Under the pieces are notes generated by a model, which worked only from the letters and a program-made list of their open reading frames with translations, was not told the DNA's origin and ran no database searches. Positions 1 through 9,900 of a stretch of DNA of 64,000 nucleotides are shown one piece after another (positions within the stretch are counted from its first letter, which is position 1; each line of letters begins with the position of its first letter). The DNA is from Agarophyton chilense (taxonomy: Eukaryota > Rhodophyta > Florideophyceae > Gracilariales > Gracilariaceae), in NCBI GenBank assembly GCA_030374765.1, contig JARGXX010000080.1:2199167-2263166 (forward strand). Reading direction: 5' to 3'. The translations under genes and the position numbers were made by a program.

Positions 1-239
1 CGCCTACAAAACCCCCAGGAGTGGCGGTATTACCCGCCCATAGCCAAGAACAGCATCAGGAAAATCCAATGGGGAGATATTTAGGAGCAAAAGAGAGGCT
101 TTGAGTCTAGAAGAGACACAAATTGCTCGACCCAAAGAACAATATGAGGTACAGCGACCTCAGTGCTCTATCGGATCTGATAAAAAGATCGATCCTTTTG
201 GTCCCCCTTCCGATGGATAGAAACGAAGTGACCGCAGGA

Positions 240-990
240 GAAAGAAGAACAGAAAGAATAAAACAAGAGAATATTCGGACACGAGTGATTCCGAATCAGC
301 CTCGACTGATACGACCGACATGGAAGATGGTGAGGCTGCCGTTCGCAGCCTCAAACCACGGACAACAACCAACGAACTTTTCCTTATGGTTCTAGACAAT
401 TTCAATTACCGATTTGCCGATAGTTCTTCGAAATATTCTGGTTTGGTGGCTCGAAGAGTCGCCAGATGGGCCAAACGGATGCAACTAACCATTACGGACA
501 CTTTTTCGGGTTCCGATCCCATTGCTACCCTTAGGTTTCGTAGGTTGTTCCGTACGGCTTGTGGTCAGAACGGTGTCCACGAGGGCGCCGCTCTGTACCT
601 TTTCCAATTCTTTCTTAAAAGACAGGCCCGTGACCGAGTTGTTTCGGAGATATCTGGCACAACTGACTTCGTGGATGATCAAGACCGTGAGCGCCTCTGG
701 TCATATTCTTAGGTTGTTTATTACCTCTTGTAAACTTTTGCACAGATGAAGTTATATTGAATGCTTACTAGAAAGTAATATCATTTAGGCAGAGCTCCAA
801 CATGACCAAATCGGCTTTCGCAGACGACCTATGGAAGAAGGCTTACCGATGTGGAAATGTATTCTCCGAAGGACGGTCACTTCATCACGAGATTATTCCC
901 TGCCATTCGGATACATGTCCGCAATTACCACACCGAAAACCCACAATACTCCTTCCGATGGCTCGTCACCTATGCAGCATGGGGTGAAGG
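240..990 (+). pseudogene. gag-like coding remnant of the gypsy element
   Basis: The frame reads KKNRKNKTREYSDTSDSESA near 240-300, a basic then Ser/Asp-rich stretch. It continues through a 130-codon ORF (320-712) with a basic patch (ARRVARWAKRMQLT) and a helical region. After a stop at about 710, similar-looking sequence resumes in another frame near 800-990 (NMTKSAFADDLWKKAYRCGN, then RIHVRNYHTENPQYSFRWLV), so at least one stop and one frameshift are present. No zinc knuckle is visible. Position 5' of a gypsy RT and the charged N-terminus suggest a gag or capsid protein. I do not recognise the family from sequence, so the name rests on context. Confidence 0.4.
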
Positions 991-1899
991 GTGAGCGGGT
1001 GAGTGGGTTGCCCAAGATTGGGCAAGATTAGACGAGAGGTGATATAAGTGGTCCCTATAGAGGTGAGTGTCGTGCTGATGTGGTCTGGGTTTTTTTTGTG
1101 ACTGAGATCTGACTATTGTCTGTTTATTGATGCGAATGCAAAAAGTGAGGGCAACACCAGGAGCACCTGTTTGGCAGAGGTAATTTTGTTTCTATGAAAT
1201 GTGCTTGCATGAGGCGAGAAATTGGGTTCTTGCTTGTGTGGTTTTGTGATTTCTATTTTGTTATGTAGGAAATTGTGATTGGCGAAGATGTAGGGTGAAC
1301 TGGTGGTACCGCTTCGATGGATCTTGGAGAATGGAGGGTTGTTCGAGTCGCGCGAAGCCCAATGCAAAGTGAAGCGCAACGATCGGAGGAAGTGATGCGA
1401 AGCGGGTCACTCCATATTAAATGGGAAGATCTCATTTCACGTGCAACAGAGACCGGTTTCGGCTCTTCGTTGCAGCATTGCAGTATTATGCACTGGGCAT
1501 TGGGGTCATCAAAGAGCATTAAACTGAATGTTCAGTACATTTGAATGGTTTACACTAGCTACAATACCTGCGCGAAATGAATGATCATGAGCTAGATAGC
1601 ATTCAGTATAACTATCTTTTTCGGTAAAACTCACGGTCTAGCATAAATGAGCATCGAAAGACATTTCACAAGTTCTCTTCCATTCTTCTTAGTGTACCAG
1701 TGTTAAAATAAAAGTTTGCTAGTTTTCTAGGTTCTCCCAAAAATTCACTTGGGCGAGTATTTTTCCGCTAGGTATTCTGGCATCGAAATTCTGCGGTTTT
1801 TTGAATGATAACCATAGACATTCTAGCACAACCAAACTAGAAATCTAGCACCCCATACTAGCTTTTCGAAAACACAGACGCTGCTCCTGTGGCCATTAT
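991..1899. other. No supported gene between gag-like and RT segments
   Basis: Only short, overlapping ORFs on both strands, with no recognisable motif. This is where protease and the 5' part of pol would be expected in an intact gypsy element. Either it was deleted and replaced or it has decayed past recognition. Confidence 0.5.
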
Positions 1900-2793
1900 G
1901 GAGGCCGAATTGGATAATTTTCAACTACAACTCCCGACGAGGACCTCGCTTCTTTGGAGGGGACAGTCGCTATCGGAGCAGAATTCGAATCCTTTAGGCC
2001 CAATGTGATTGATGTTCTCAGAGAAGACCAGACCATGTGGTCAGGGAGATTGAGAAAAATCAGAGCCACTGCACACCGCATTGGCCTTCATGATCATGCT
2101 AGAACACAGTTCCAGCCACCAAACTGGACAGATCTGAAGGGTTGGGAAATTTTCGCCGACCAGATGGACAAAATGTACAAAGCTCACGCCATAGAGTCGG
2201 CGTCCTCGAACGAATCTGAGTGGGCAAGTTCCATTGTCCTCGCGGCTAAGAAAGATGGCTCCGTCAGGTTGTGTGTCGACTATAGGAGGTTGAACGCAGT
2301 AACCAAGAGGAACTCATACCCGATACGCCGTATGGATGACTGTCTAGATTCCTTAGGTGCAAAAACCGTGTTCACCACTCTGGAAGCTATATCCGGATAT
2401 TGGAAAAAGCCTGTGGCTGAAGATGCAAGATCTCTGACAACCTTCATCACCCATCAAGGTCTTTTCACATTTACTTGTATGCCCTTTGGTTTAAAAAATG
2501 CGCCAGCGACCTTCCAACGGGTAATGGACATTATACTGTCCAGATTCAAATGGAACTTCGCCCTGGTCATACTGAAACCCCGCAATTGCGCCTTATTGCA
2601 GGCCCCAGTGGACTATCTTGGTCACGTCGTCCTCCCAAAAAAGTTAAAGGTAGACAAACGGACCACGGAGGCTATCTGTCAGGCTAAAACTCCAAGAACC
2701 CACGCGGAACTACGATTTTCTTTGGGTATGTGCATGTCTATCGACGTTTCGTCCAAGGAACTGTTACAATATCGACCTCTCTTAATGCAATAA
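1900..2793 (+). pseudogene. Ty3/gypsy reverse transcriptase, catalytic segment deleted
   Basis: The open frame 1954-2793 (279 codons) carries the gypsy RT blocks in order: the SSIVLAAKKDGSVRLCVDYR block near 2229-2288, RRLNAVTKRNSYPIRRMDD near 2287-2340, FTTLEAISGYWKKPVAEDA near 2371-2427, the FTCMPFGLKNAPATFQRVMD block near 2470-2529, and a YLGHVV thumb motif near 2618. Between WNFALV and ILKPRNCALL (about 2570) the segment that should contain YxDD is absent and the frame stays open, so an in-frame deletion removed the catalytic aspartates. The usual fingers-domain D is also changed (TLEA in place of TLDA). Coding sequence probably starts upstream of the first Met, since readable codons extend back to about 1900. 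Confidence 0.9.
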
Positions 2794-2867
2794 TGAAAAA
2801 AAAACACTTTCGGAGTTTGAATGCCTTACCGAGGACGAATATCAGGCATTAAAGACCTGAAAGGACA

Positions 2868-3200
2868 AAATGCTGAACCCAACCATACTGGCTTTACAAA
2901 AACTCAATAGTCCATTTTTCTTGGACACATACGGATCTGATGCCCAAGTCAGATGTGCACTGCTACAGCAACAAGATTCACCAAAGGATTACCGACCGAT
3001 TGGAAACTGGAGCAGAACGCTCACCAGCACGGAGCGAAACTACAGGACTACCGAAAAGGAATGTGTCGCCATAGTATGGTCTGTATTATAACTCCGAACA
3101 TACCTCCAGGGAACTTAGTTCACCATTAGGACAGACAAGGATTTACTCCGCTGGTTACCCAATATGACCGATGCATCAAGTCGCTTCGCTCGTTAGCGCC
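2868..3200 (+). pseudogene. gypsy RNase H remnant
   Basis: A 73-codon ORF (2870-3091) reads NSPFFLDTYGSDAQVRCALL, then WSRTLTSTERNYRTTEKECV, the typical gypsy RNase H region with D and E acidic positions. After a TAA at 3088-3091 the same family continues with a further TAG: LRTYLQGT, stop, FTIRTDKDLLRWLPNMTD, ending near SSRFAR at 3190. About 80 bp of junk separates it from the RT frame. The element stops here; no integrase follows. Confidence 0.85.
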
Positions 3201-3329
3201 AAAGGACTGATTCTAAGCAACCGTTGAATTGTTGTTTTTGAGATATGGGAACCTTCTGCAGTGATTATGAAATCAATGAGGCACTGAAACTCAAATTGTA
3301 CATTACTATTTTCGAAATTCTCGCGTTTC

Positions 3330-3735
3330 TAGTGTGACGAGCTGCCTAACCTTGCTGTTTTACAAACCACAATGTCGCTCATGGACGTTTGAAGGGTTTC
3401 TTAGATGTGCAAATATCTCTCCAAGTTGGCAAAACTGCACTCATCGAGACCAATATTTCTCACGATTCGTTCAACACTTGTGTCACTTTCAGATTCCCAG
3501 ATTCCGATCGTTCTGGAACTGAATATTGGCGGTGGGCGTATGTTTCATTCATGTTCGTATTTGAATTCTGGTTTGGGTTTTCATCGTATTCAAAGCCAGG
3601 AAGAGGTAGACATTCTCTCACTTGCTTTGTTTCCACGGGCGGAATTGAGAGCAGTAATGATCTTTTCCATCGAGTTGCTTGCTTAAATGATCGTCTCAGT
3701 GGGCTCTGTTTATATAATAGGAGGTCTTTTTAATT
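3330..3735 (+). other. Overlapping unrecognised ORFs, possibly decayed coding DNA
   Basis: Two plus-strand frames are open over nearly the same stretch: 114 codons at 3389-3733 and 93 codons at 3405-3686. They give plausible protein text (for example IPIVLELNIGGGRMFHSC), but neither matches a family I know. They lie just 3' of the gypsy relic. Coding potential is only suggestive. Confidence 0.2.
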
Positions 3736-4640
3736 CTATTCTTGTTCAATTTGAGGGACCTGAGTGCTGATCTCGTAAGCTCCATGGGTTTCCCATCTGC
3801 ACCGCTTTCGTCCATACTTTGACGTCATATTTGGAGATATTGCGGGCGTAGCCGCCTTCAATTTGATATCACTAGTCAGAAGTTTGTACTGTTTGTTAAG
3901 TAAAGGTACAGAGACGTACTTATCGCAGTTAGTATCATGAAACATGCCTATGTACAAAGCCCAGACCATTATAGCTCTTCTTTCCGAAATATTTCGAAAC
4001 ACTACGTCTCAAAACGATATTTAACACGAATTCTCGACGTAATCTTTTAATTCCCGAAGTGACGGTTCGGTTCTCGAAGCGCTGCTTCTCTTTTACTTTT
4101 GGCAGGGGTTTTGTTTGACGTTGATTTTTAGCAATGCGTTTCGATTTAATGAATTAAGAGTGCAGGTATTTTCTCTCCTCATCTCTTCTCTTGCTTCTCA
4201 CCCCGTACTTTCTATTTTTGGCACTTGTTCCGACCGAGCCATAACGTATTTCATTCCCCCTTCGACACGCATTTTTACCCCTTTTCTGACCTATTTATAT
4301 TGACGGAGAAAAACCAGTAGAAGATTGTCAAGCTGCAGCCCCTCTTCTTCAAGTCCCCGCTGTCACGCAATCATAGTACGCTTTTACATTTCGTTTTGTG
4401 TATAACTTCGAACACTAAACTTAACCTCTCATTTCCAGGTTGCTGATGATTTCTGGAGTTATGCAAAGCGGCGTCACTGCTGATAGCGATGTTGATCATG
4501 TATCACTTTCTACTACCAATCTCAGTATCAGAGGATGAAGACAACAGAAGCTGCATAGCATTTTGGGGGCACTACCTGCCGATGACTGCACAGCACAGAA
4601 TATAGAAGCATAGAATGAAGGTAATCCCAACTATGACCGC
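3736..4640. other. No supported gene
   Basis: AT-rich sequence with short ORFs only (longest 88 codons on the minus strand at 3736-4002), no recognisable motif and no obvious repeat. Confidence 0.5.
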
Positions 4641-4649
4641 TCACATGCG

Positions 4650-5331
4650 CTACAAAACGCAACTCAGGATACTCAACTTTAAGCCTGAGCGTTGTTTCCA
4701 TCTTATGCTGTTCGTATTCTCACTGCAGAGAAATTGAATTGGTCTTGTAATGCGCCATGTTTGGCAGACAAATATTTTCACCTTGACGTGAGTGAGTGTT
4801 AGGGCATTTAATGAGGGTGTGTTTCTCAACACACTTCTTGCAGTTCTTTGATGTAAAAGCGCATAGTTGCATGGAGTTTTCGTAGTGACATCTCTTGCAG
4901 TCATAAGTGGCACAAAAACTTGGCATTCATTTTCAATTTGGTTGGTTTTTTATTGCAAAACTTCTTATGATTAGCCATAATCTTTTCGAAAGGCATAATT
5001 CTTCTTTCAGTCTTTTTGCAGATTAAGTGCTACTTTTCATTCTCGTTGCACATGGCAACCCTCCGACGAGGACATTGGTACTTCTACTTAACCTTCCTCG
5101 GGCAAAGTGTCGGAGAACTGGTAGTTATTTTACATGTCGCGTTCTTTTTAGAACTAGCGCAGATTCTAACATGTAGCGATCTCTTAGTCTCACAACTTTT
5201 TCAGGGTTTAAACATCGATATGTTTTTCTTTCAAATACGATAACAATGCTCCAAACGTTTTTTATTTTTCTCTTTCTCGTTCTTTTTACTATTCTTTGGA
5301 TAAACGTTTCTCTTTTCATTGTCATTTTCAT
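4650..5331 (-). pseudogene. Decayed cysteine-rich (zinc-binding-like) coding remnant
   Basis: The minus-strand ORF 4720-4926 has regularly spaced cysteines in the stretch CATYDCKRCHYENSMQLCAF and then KNCKKCVEKHTLIKC, a pattern that could bind zinc. The same frame stays mostly readable upstream to about 5330, broken by stops, including KRLKEELCLSKRLWLIIRSF and a basic start (MKMTMKRETFIQRIVKRTRK). I do not recognise the family. An exon of a host or transposon gene is possible, as is chance. Confidence 0.3.
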
Positions 5332-5339
5332 TATTATCG

Positions 5340-5870
5340 GACATCTATTTGGTTATCTATGTTCTTTTTTTTCCCATTTCCACAATTCTTTTGCATGTTT
5401 TTGTGAATGCTAACGTAATCGGAGATCGTTGATGACCTCTGAAACTTGGACACAGCATCTATTCAAAAGAGAACCGTTTTTTGAGAAGGATATTTGTCGA
5501 TAAGGACTTATGAAACTGGGGAAGTGTAGTTTGAGTCTAGTACAGGCCCATCTGGCGAACCTGGAATACCATAGGGAGATACCATTGCCATATTACAAAG
5601 GTTGGTCAAAACAAAGATTGTTTCAGCACGAAAAATCATTGCATTTCATTCGAACCCCAAAAAGAGGTCAGGGTAAATGAAGATGGGAGAAGCGGTGGAG
5701 ATCGAATGCGGTTTTTTGATGCATGCTAACAACGACTTCTTATATATTGAGAAGCAGCTGAAAGCATGGAGATGCAAGGTGCATCACGTTGAAATTGGTG
5801 TTAACGTTAGTGAAATGTGAACTTGAATCAAGGGGTCCGCTCGCGGCCGCTTTTCTTTGAACTCCCATTG
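5340..5870. other. No supported gene
   Basis: Short ORFs only. Contains an isolated GCGGCCGC near 5840, of no evident meaning. Confidence 0.5.
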
Positions 5871-6390
5871 TTAGTAACGGAGATCGATGAGGGGAAATAT
5901 GTATCTACTGGGTGGCGGGCTGTTGAAGAAAGGCGCCATGTCTGGACAGGAGCTCGTATCTGTGGTCTGGAATAATGTGCAAGTTTTGACTTCCGTTACT
6001 GCGAGAGCAGTGGGTGAAGACGCTGGTGAACTTGTTCTGAGATGATTAATCTCGTTTGCATGTCTCGTTACTTCTGATATTGACGTTTCTGCCCTACTGC
6101 AATGGAAAGAAATGTTCAAATATTAATAGAATTCTTTGTATTGGACATTAGGAAGCAAACAGAGGCGCCGGGTATCTTCCAACCACTTTGGAGATAAAGG
6201 AGAGAATTTGATCTTCGATGATTACCAGGTTTTGTTGCAACTCAACACTGCGATGAAAAAGTGAGCGAATGGCACAAGAGATGTGGGAAGGCTGGTTCCG
6301 GAAATAGTTATAACGATATAATGTATATCCTGAAAACTTGTTCAGGTCCATGGAGGAGCTGAAGAAGAGCATCATGCTTGTTTCACCCAA
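5871..6390 (-). pseudogene. Possible decayed minus-strand coding patch, unrecognised
   Basis: Two consecutive minus ORFs (6148-6390, 80 codons; 5871-6119, 82 codons) sit head to tail about 30 bp apart and read like one broken protein, with SVELQQNLVIIEDQILSF in the first and SRAETSISEVTRHANEINHL in the second. No family is recognised. The plus strand over 6160-6260 is also partly open, so strand assignment is uncertain. Confidence 0.2.
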
Positions 6391-7990
6391 CTCTCATATC
6401 AGGGAGAATGGATATAAACTAGAGGTTCAACGGGTAGCTCGGCCATTTTAATATGGCGTGTTGAAACAGAGCTGGCCGCTCTGAAATCGACAACGGAGGA
6501 ACCACCTTGCGTCCAAAGGTGCCGCGTTTTCATCGTAACTATCTTTATAAGACTCCCCCGTGAAGCGTATTGTGATCTCTTAACCCGGCAAATAACTTCG
6601 CAAGGCTAGACCGCCAACCCTCTACGAAGCACAGATAATGCGTGTACGATATGCATCAGACTGCACTGCGCCACTCATACACGTTCTTCTCGGCGTGTCC
6701 GCTACACCTTAAACTGCGCTTCTTTGTCCAACCCCTCAGCCTGTCGAGTCTGCGGCGGCAAGTCAGCATCACAGAACTCCATCCGCTCCTCCCTCTCCAA
6801 TTCCAGTGCCGGTCGAGCGAGAATGTCTCGCGCATTCTGACAGGATGCCCAACCCTTATTATGCCCATCATTTCTTTGGACCTTTTCGCCACCTACTCAA
6901 GCTACCGGATGTTTGCGGCATCGTAATGTTGCCTTTTATTCCTATCGGTCGGTAGCATTATTTCTGCTGGTGGAAAGCTCCCTTCTCATTGATTTCTTTT
7001 TTTTTGCGAAGCTTGCCTTCTCAGAAATCTTACGACCATCGATGGAATTTGCATATATACACACACACATGTGCTTCAATCTGTGTATATTTGTTTCCAT
7101 CTGTATTCTAGCCGCCACGTTCGAAAATAGGCTCAATACTCCATACAAGTGAAGAACAATATTAAGCCTTGTTACGTACGATATTCACAACCACCGCGTG
7201 TGAGAATGTTTTAACCCATTTCACCTAAAGTCATATTTAAAGGCAAACGGCTTGTATGAAACCCTAAAAAAATGCATCTTTCAACGAAGAAACATGTCTT
7301 TATTTTTCAGGTTTTAGCTGTGTGCGTAGCGAGGTATGAAACTGTTGTGGCGTCGTTTTCGTCGGAGTGATGTACTTTCAGCGTGTCTGTCCCGCATGCA
7401 ATGGAAAGAAGCCCAAAAGGCGCACAAGATGAGCTGGAAGCAGAAAGATGGAAATGAGAAATGAAAATGTCCCGCACTGCCCGAGTAACAACATCATCGC
7501 TCAATCCAATAAATAGTTTCTTATACTCCCACTGCATTCCGTACCTTTGGCACTCCTATTCCGTGCAGAGGTACTTCTTAATACTGCTTCCTGATAAGTG
7601 GCTCCGGCCGCATCAGCCTAAGGTTGTCTATCACATGAACAGCCTTAAGTACCAGCATATATGTTTCACGATGGTGGCGTTTCACGAAGCCGTACAAAGC
7701 CTGAAGCTCTCGTTTTCTCTTCTATCGTGAGCAAAAATTGCTTCAAAGTACATAAAAGAGCTGTACGGATAAAATAATCTCCAACGTAGCATAGAAGAGA
7801 ACGCCGTATTGCTCAAGCACAACGCGCAAAGCCACCATGCCCAAACAACATTTCTATCAGCACGAACTGTGACGAATACATACATGTACATATACATGTT
7901 TACACATTCTTCAGGCACAAGAAAACTAAATTGGAAGAGCCGAAAAACCACAGAAGAGCACCTAGAAATGTCTCTAAAGCGCATCTTTAA
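6391..7990. other. No supported gene
   Basis: Many short opposed ORFs (up to 117 codons, minus, 7682-8035) with no recognisable domain. A short CA/TA-rich run (acacacacat) lies near 7060. Confidence 0.4.
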
Positions 7991-8149
7991 GCACAAGCAC
8001 GTTGCACACAGCCACTTTGGGGTTCTTCTTGACAAACGCTACTGAATCGTCCAGCACCATGCCCTTCATCCAACACAAAAAGAACACAGAAAAGGCCGGT
8101 TCCCTGCCCACCTCGATGGTTCAGTGAATGGAAACCTTCCTTTCTTCGT

Positions 8150-8990
8150 TTATCAGGCATTCTAGTGGGTGGGTGGCGTTTTTGGGGTTGCCTCTCTTTG
8201 AAACGCGATCCGAATCTCGAATCTGATGACGCACTATTTTGATGCTTTGATGCTCTTATACCTCGCCAGTGGCAGCTCTCACTGAATAGCCCGATGCTTG
8301 AATTCCTCATCAGTCTGCACTTCAACACGGTTATCACGCCAGCATCAGCCATCTTCTCAATATCTGCCACTCTCTACGAATACGGCCTGACAAACATGCT
8401 CGACGGCACCTTACCAAACAATAAATCCAACACAAAATTAACGTCGCGAAAGAGGTTTTCACTGCTGACAACCAGCAAGTCCACCTCAAAGATTGCACGG
8501 GCATTTGGTTTGCGCTCCCGCAGATCATGTTTAGATTCGGTATAAACCAAGATATACGGATACAAAAACGGCTGAACCTGCAAATCAACCCACACAGAAA
8601 GGGTCAATCGCACCCCTTACCGTCGGTTTTAAGAATTTCAACCGGACTCAGCTTGAATGACGTGTGAATATCCGCCAGAGCGGCCGTAACATGAATGATA
8701 TCGCACTCCTTCGCCGGAAAGTATATGCGAATCGCAATTAGAATGCAATGCCAGTTCTCGTCCCAGACATGCAGAAACACTTTTTCAGCGGCACACGCGA
8801 CGCAGTTCGGGTCGCGCTCCCATCGCCTGCAGCCGTTGAGGCGGCGACTGAAGTACCTCTATTCGAAATTTCTGACAGACGCACGCGCGAGACGGGTATG
8901 GTTAGCTCGAGCAGGGCGGAAGCCAGAGCATTCATGAGCAGCGAAGGCCTTTCAATCCACCCGCCAATGTCGGGAATGCTGTCCTGTATC
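8150..8990 (-). pseudogene. Decayed minus-strand gene of unknown function
   Basis: Read on the minus strand from 8990 to 8200, protein-like text continues across several frames. First comes IGGWIERPSLLMNALASALL with LELTIPVSRVRLSEIS (about 8990-8870). Next is DENWHCILIAIRIYFPAKEC and DIIHVTAALADIHTSFKLSP (about 8765-8645). After a stop comes VWVDLQVQPFLYPYILVYTE, then ARAIFEVDLLVVSSENLFRD and VNFVLDLLFGKVPSSMFV (about 8600-8395), then ADIEKMADAGVITV. The order, spacing and non-repetitive hydrophobic pattern suggest one cytosolic protein of at least 230 residues, broken by a few indels and stops. Local base composition is more GC-rich than neighbouring DNA, as for the other host-gene relics here. 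I cannot name the family. Confidence 0.4.
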
Positions 8991-8999
8991 TAAACGCAT

Positions 9000-9440
9000 T
9001 CGCCGTCCTTCACGGGACCAAACCCGAAACGAAATCGCTTTCAAGTCGCACGGTTCGTGCGCGAAAAGCGACCCAAATATTGCCCACGAACAACGGTTAC
9101 TAAAAAAGATATGAAAATGGACAAAACACGTCCAAAAAGTTTTCTTTGGTCCCAGTATAGATCACATTTTGAAATATCCAATAGCATGAACTACACTTGG
9201 GCCCTTCTTCCTTCATTCAGAAATACTTCGAAGACTATTTTACTCGCAACTGACATCCTTTTAACTACATTCTGGACACGTTTTGCGTGCGACACGCAGT
9301 TCTGGGCAATGTGTGGCCTATTTTTGAGCCAAAATCATGCTTCACTGACATACACCAGATACGAGAAAAGAGGGTTCTGCCGCTTGCGTTTCCGAGATCC
9401 GATGTCATCTACATAAGTTGTGGCTAGACTAACTACGGTG
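9000..9440. other. No supported gene (single 119-codon plus ORF)
   Basis: One 119-codon ORF at 9057-9416 with no recognisable motif. Confidence 0.3.
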
Positions 9441-9449
9441 AGGTGATCC

Positions 9450-9900
9450 ATGAACGTTTCTATATTCAATAGCTTAAAAAAAAACTTCAGAAGAATTTCC
9501 ATGAATTTTCATTGCAATTTTTACCCATTCAAAACCACGGTACGGAAGATTAGAGCACCTCAACATGGAGATATATCAACTCTGATTGTGGACAGGACAG
9601 AATACAAGTTCATTGAACTGTCAAGACCTGGAGGGACTCTAAAGCCGCAGCTAAGACTTTTGATGCAGTTGCATTCTCGTTCTGCAAGGAAACCACTCAT
9701 GTCATGTTGTCTGCAGCTGCCTCATTTGGAGTTGAAACTCATTTATTTACGCAGAACAATGATGAAACGGAGGCCTCTGAGTGAGGGAGAGGTGAATTTG
9801 ATGCCTCGTGAAAGCCACTCGCAGCGGTTTCTATTAGAGTGGTTAGAATTGAATTGGCTAGAAAAGGTGTTGGACAAAGTATAATACCCACTAAGATCCT
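9450..9900 (+). other. Possible decayed coding patch
   Basis: A 144-codon ORF occupies 9450-9884. A second plus frame at about 9630-9780 reads KAAAKTFDAVAFSFCKETTH then VMLSAAASFGVETHLFTQ, which looks more protein-like than the long ORF. Family unknown. Confidence 0.2.

Larger units (their letters stand above)
130..3210 (+). mobile_element. Ty3/gypsy-type LTR retrotransposon relic (gag-like, RT, RNase H)
   Basis: A gag-like region, a gypsy-class reverse transcriptase and an RNase H stretch follow one another on the plus strand in the usual gag-pol order. No protease or integrase is visible. About 900 bp between the gag-like part and the RT holds no readable pol sequence. I could not find flanking LTRs; the left one may lie outside the window. 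The RT has lost its catalytic segment and the RNase H has stop codons, so this is a dead, internally deleted copy. Element class is firm from the RT; that the gag-like piece belongs to the same element is inferred from order and strand. Confidence 0.75.

Noticed and set aside
3389-3733. PCNA- or clamp-like protein
   Set aside because: The IVLELNIGGGRMFH stretch only superficially recalls a clamp C-terminus; no other clamp motif present.
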